The position numbers were made by a program, and so were the translations under genes. Of a DNA stretch of 64,000 nt, positions 62,843 through 64,000 are shown piece after piece. The stretch comes from Arthrobacter pascens (lineage in GTDB: Bacteria > Actinomycetota > Actinomycetes > Actinomycetales > Micrococcaceae): the NCBI RefSeq assembly GCF_030815585.1, contig NZ_JAUSWY010000001.1, positions 2,790,001 through 2,854,000 of the forward strand, in the 5' to 3' direction. Below the pieces are notes generated by a model. It was given only the letters and a program-made list of their open reading frames with translations. It made no database searches and had not been told where the DNA came from. The stretch's first letter is position 1. Every line of letters begins with the position of its first letter.

Positions 62843-62848
62843 ATGCTA
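62843..62848 (-). promoter_or_regulatory. Candidate -10 of the PLP decarboxylase gene
   Basis: TAGCAT on the minus strand, 6 nt before the ATG; it overlaps the TSUP gene stop. Confidence 0.35.
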
Positions 62849-63676
62849 CGCCGATAGTATTTGAGCCACCATAGCCGCGAAATTGCCGAAATTGTCCTGC
62901 CAAACGTCGTAGCCGAGTTTGATGATGAGGGCGCCCACGACGAGCAGGAAAACAATGCGGACAAAGCGGCTCCCCTGCTTCACTGCGGTCCGTGCGCCCA
63001 GGTAGCCTCCCGCCATGTTCGCCAGCCCCAGCAACAGGCCGGTGCCCCACAGGAGGGAGCCGTGCGGCAGGAAAAACAGCAAGGCGCCGGCGTTGGTGGC
63101 CATGTTGACGATCTTGGCTTTGGCACTGGCTTCCAGGAAGGCGTAGCCCATGGCGGAGACCAGCGCGATGACCAGGAACGAGCCGGTGCCTGGTCCGATC
63201 AGGCCGTCGTAGAAGCCAATCACTGCCCCTATCAGGCACGCCACCACGTAGTGTGTGTGTCCGTCGTGACGCAGCACGGTGATGTCCCCGACGTCGGGCT
63301 TGAGGGCCGTAAAAAGCGCGACGGCGACCAACGCCACCACAATGATGGGCTTGAACACGCTGACCGGCAGGCTGGCCGCCAGTACCGCACCGCCGAAGCT
63401 TCCCGCGAGGGCGATCACCGCCATGGGCAGTGCCGTCTTCAGGTCCGGCTTGACCCGCCCGTAGTACGTGACGGCACTGGTTGTGGTGCCGAAAATAGAA
63501 CCCATCTTGTTGGTGGCAAGCGCTTGGACCGGAGTGATGCCCGGAACCAGCAGCAGCGCCGGAAGCTGGATCAGCCCGCCGCCGCCCACCACCGCGTCCA
63601 CCCAGCCGGCAGCGAATCCAGCCACCACAATCAGGATGAGTGTGGTGAGCTGGATCGACTCAAAACCCGACAGCAA
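62846..63676 (-). CDS. TSUP (TauE/SafE, DUF81) family membrane transporter
   Basis: 276 aa with about eight transmembrane helices and two internal repeats. Family motifs: GFAAGWVDAVVGGGGLIQLPAL broken at residue 20, ATNKMGSIFGTTTSAVTYYG in repeat one, and GFYDGLIGPGTGSFLVIAL and NMATNAGALLFF in repeat two. TSUP proteins export or import sulfite, sulfonates or other small anions; the substrate here is unknown. It lies 9 nt from proS and adjoins the decarboxylase gene, so co-transcription with proS is possible. Confidence 0.9.
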   Translation of the reverse strand: MLSGFESIQLTTLILIVVAGFAAGWVDAVVGGGGLIQLPALLLVPGITPVQALATNKMGSIFGTTTSAVTYYGRVKPDLKTALPMAVIALAGSFGGAVLAASLPVSVFKPIIVVALVAVALFTALKPDVGDITVLRHDGHTHYVVACLIGAVIGFYDGLIGPGTGSFLVIALVSAMGYAFLEASAKAKIVNMATNAGALLFFLPHGSLLWGTGLLLGLANMAGGYLGARTAVKQGSRFVRIVFLLVVGALIIKLGYDVWQDNFGNFAAMVAQILSA

Positions 63677-63685
63677 CGCTGCGGG

Positions 63686-64000
63686 TCAGCTGCTGCGGAC
63701 GGCGGTGACCACGTAGTCAACCGCCTTGTCCACTGCAACGTTTTCCGCTTCGCCGCTGCGGCGGTCCTTGATCTCCACCACGCCGTCCACGAGGCCACGG
63801 CCGACGGCCAGGATGGTGGGGACGCCCACCAGCTCCGCATCGCCGAACTTCACGCCCGGGGAGACCTTGGGACGGTCATCATAGATGACGTCCAGGCCGG
63901 CCGCTTCGAGTTCCAGGGCCAGCTTTTCGGCTGCTGCGAAGATTTCGTCGCCTTTGCCTACAGCCACGATGTGGACATCGGCCGGGGCGACAGCGCGCGG
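63686..64000 (-). CDS. proS: Prolyl-tRNA synthetase, C-terminal part
   Basis: Charges tRNA-Pro with proline. Only the last 104 codons are in the window; the gene continues past the right edge. The visible part is the class II anticodon-binding domain: [61 protein letters not shown] broken at residue 20, and [12 protein letters not shown]. The end [13 protein letters not shown] marks a ProS without a C-terminal zinc domain. Identity is from this domain only; the catalytic part is not visible. Confidence 0.88.
   Translation of the reverse strand, partial: PRAVAPADVHIVAVGKGDEIFAAAEKLALELEAAGLDVIYDDRPKVSPGVKFGDAELVGVPTILAVGRGLVDGVVEIKDRRSGEAENVAVDKAVDYVVTAVRSS

Overview
The window is about 64 kb of high-GC DNA with densely packed genes, many GTG and TTG starts, actinobacterial LexA boxes (GAAC-N4-GTTC type) and actinobacterial marker genes (ClgR-type regulator, DUF3046 next to recA, a lexA-divergent LysM protein, DUF222/HNH proteins). 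Gene content and order suggest a chromosome segment of a Micrococcaceae member, most likely Arthrobacter or Pseudarthrobacter. The genus call is an inference from gene content; no search was run.

Layout. (1) 1-2.1 kb: end of a histidine operon (hisC-hisB-hisH). (2) 2.1-3.6 kb: SOS node, a LysM membrane protein divergent from lexA, with two LexA boxes between them. (3) 3.7-13.7 kb: housekeeping block on the minus strand, with dinG and hflX, then dapF, miaA, miaB, recX and recA (recA has its own LexA box); one plus-strand methyltransferase. (4) 13.9-22.3 kb: DUF3046, marR, clgR, cinA, pgsA, ftsK, rnj, dapA. (5) 22.4-25.6 kb: accessory insert with a nitrilase-like hydrolase, a broken DUF222 gene that still carries a LexA box, a membrane acyltransferase and a small membrane protein leading into dapB. 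(6) 26.5-34.4 kb: molybdenum cofactor region. A two-component system, a five-helix membrane molybdoenzyme and moeA, moaC, mog and moaE form one overlapping minus-strand unit, divergent from moaA-moaD. (7) 34.5-38.3 kb: accessory genes (DUF222/HNH, LuxR-type regulator, small ABM-like protein, DUF1579). (8) 38.3-58.2 kb: the ribosome and RNA block rimP-nusA-ylxR-infB-rbfA / truB-ribF / rpsO-pnp-M16 peptidase, interrupted by a ScyD-like secreted protein, guanine-deaminase-like and aminotransferase genes, a tryptophan-degrading pair (kynA-kynU) and a single glycosyltransferase. (9) 58.3-64 kb: DUF4439, VIT family, an APH(6)-like kinase, a PLP decarboxylase, a TSUP transporter and the 3' end of proS.

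The genes fall into a few joint functions. lexA, recA, recX, the LysM gene and the DUF222 remnant belong to the DNA-damage response. rimP, nusA, infB, rbfA, truB, rpsO, pnp and rnj form the translation and RNA-decay machinery. dapA, dapB and dapF feed lysine and peptidoglycan. The Moco genes supply the co-transcribed molybdoenzyme. A recurring feature is a TANNNT -10 hexamer 6-8 nt before the start codon, seen upstream of about 17 genes and predicting leaderless mRNAs; it also helps choose starts where no Shine-Dalgarno exists. I found no tRNA, rRNA, CRISPR array, complete insertion sequence or prophage.
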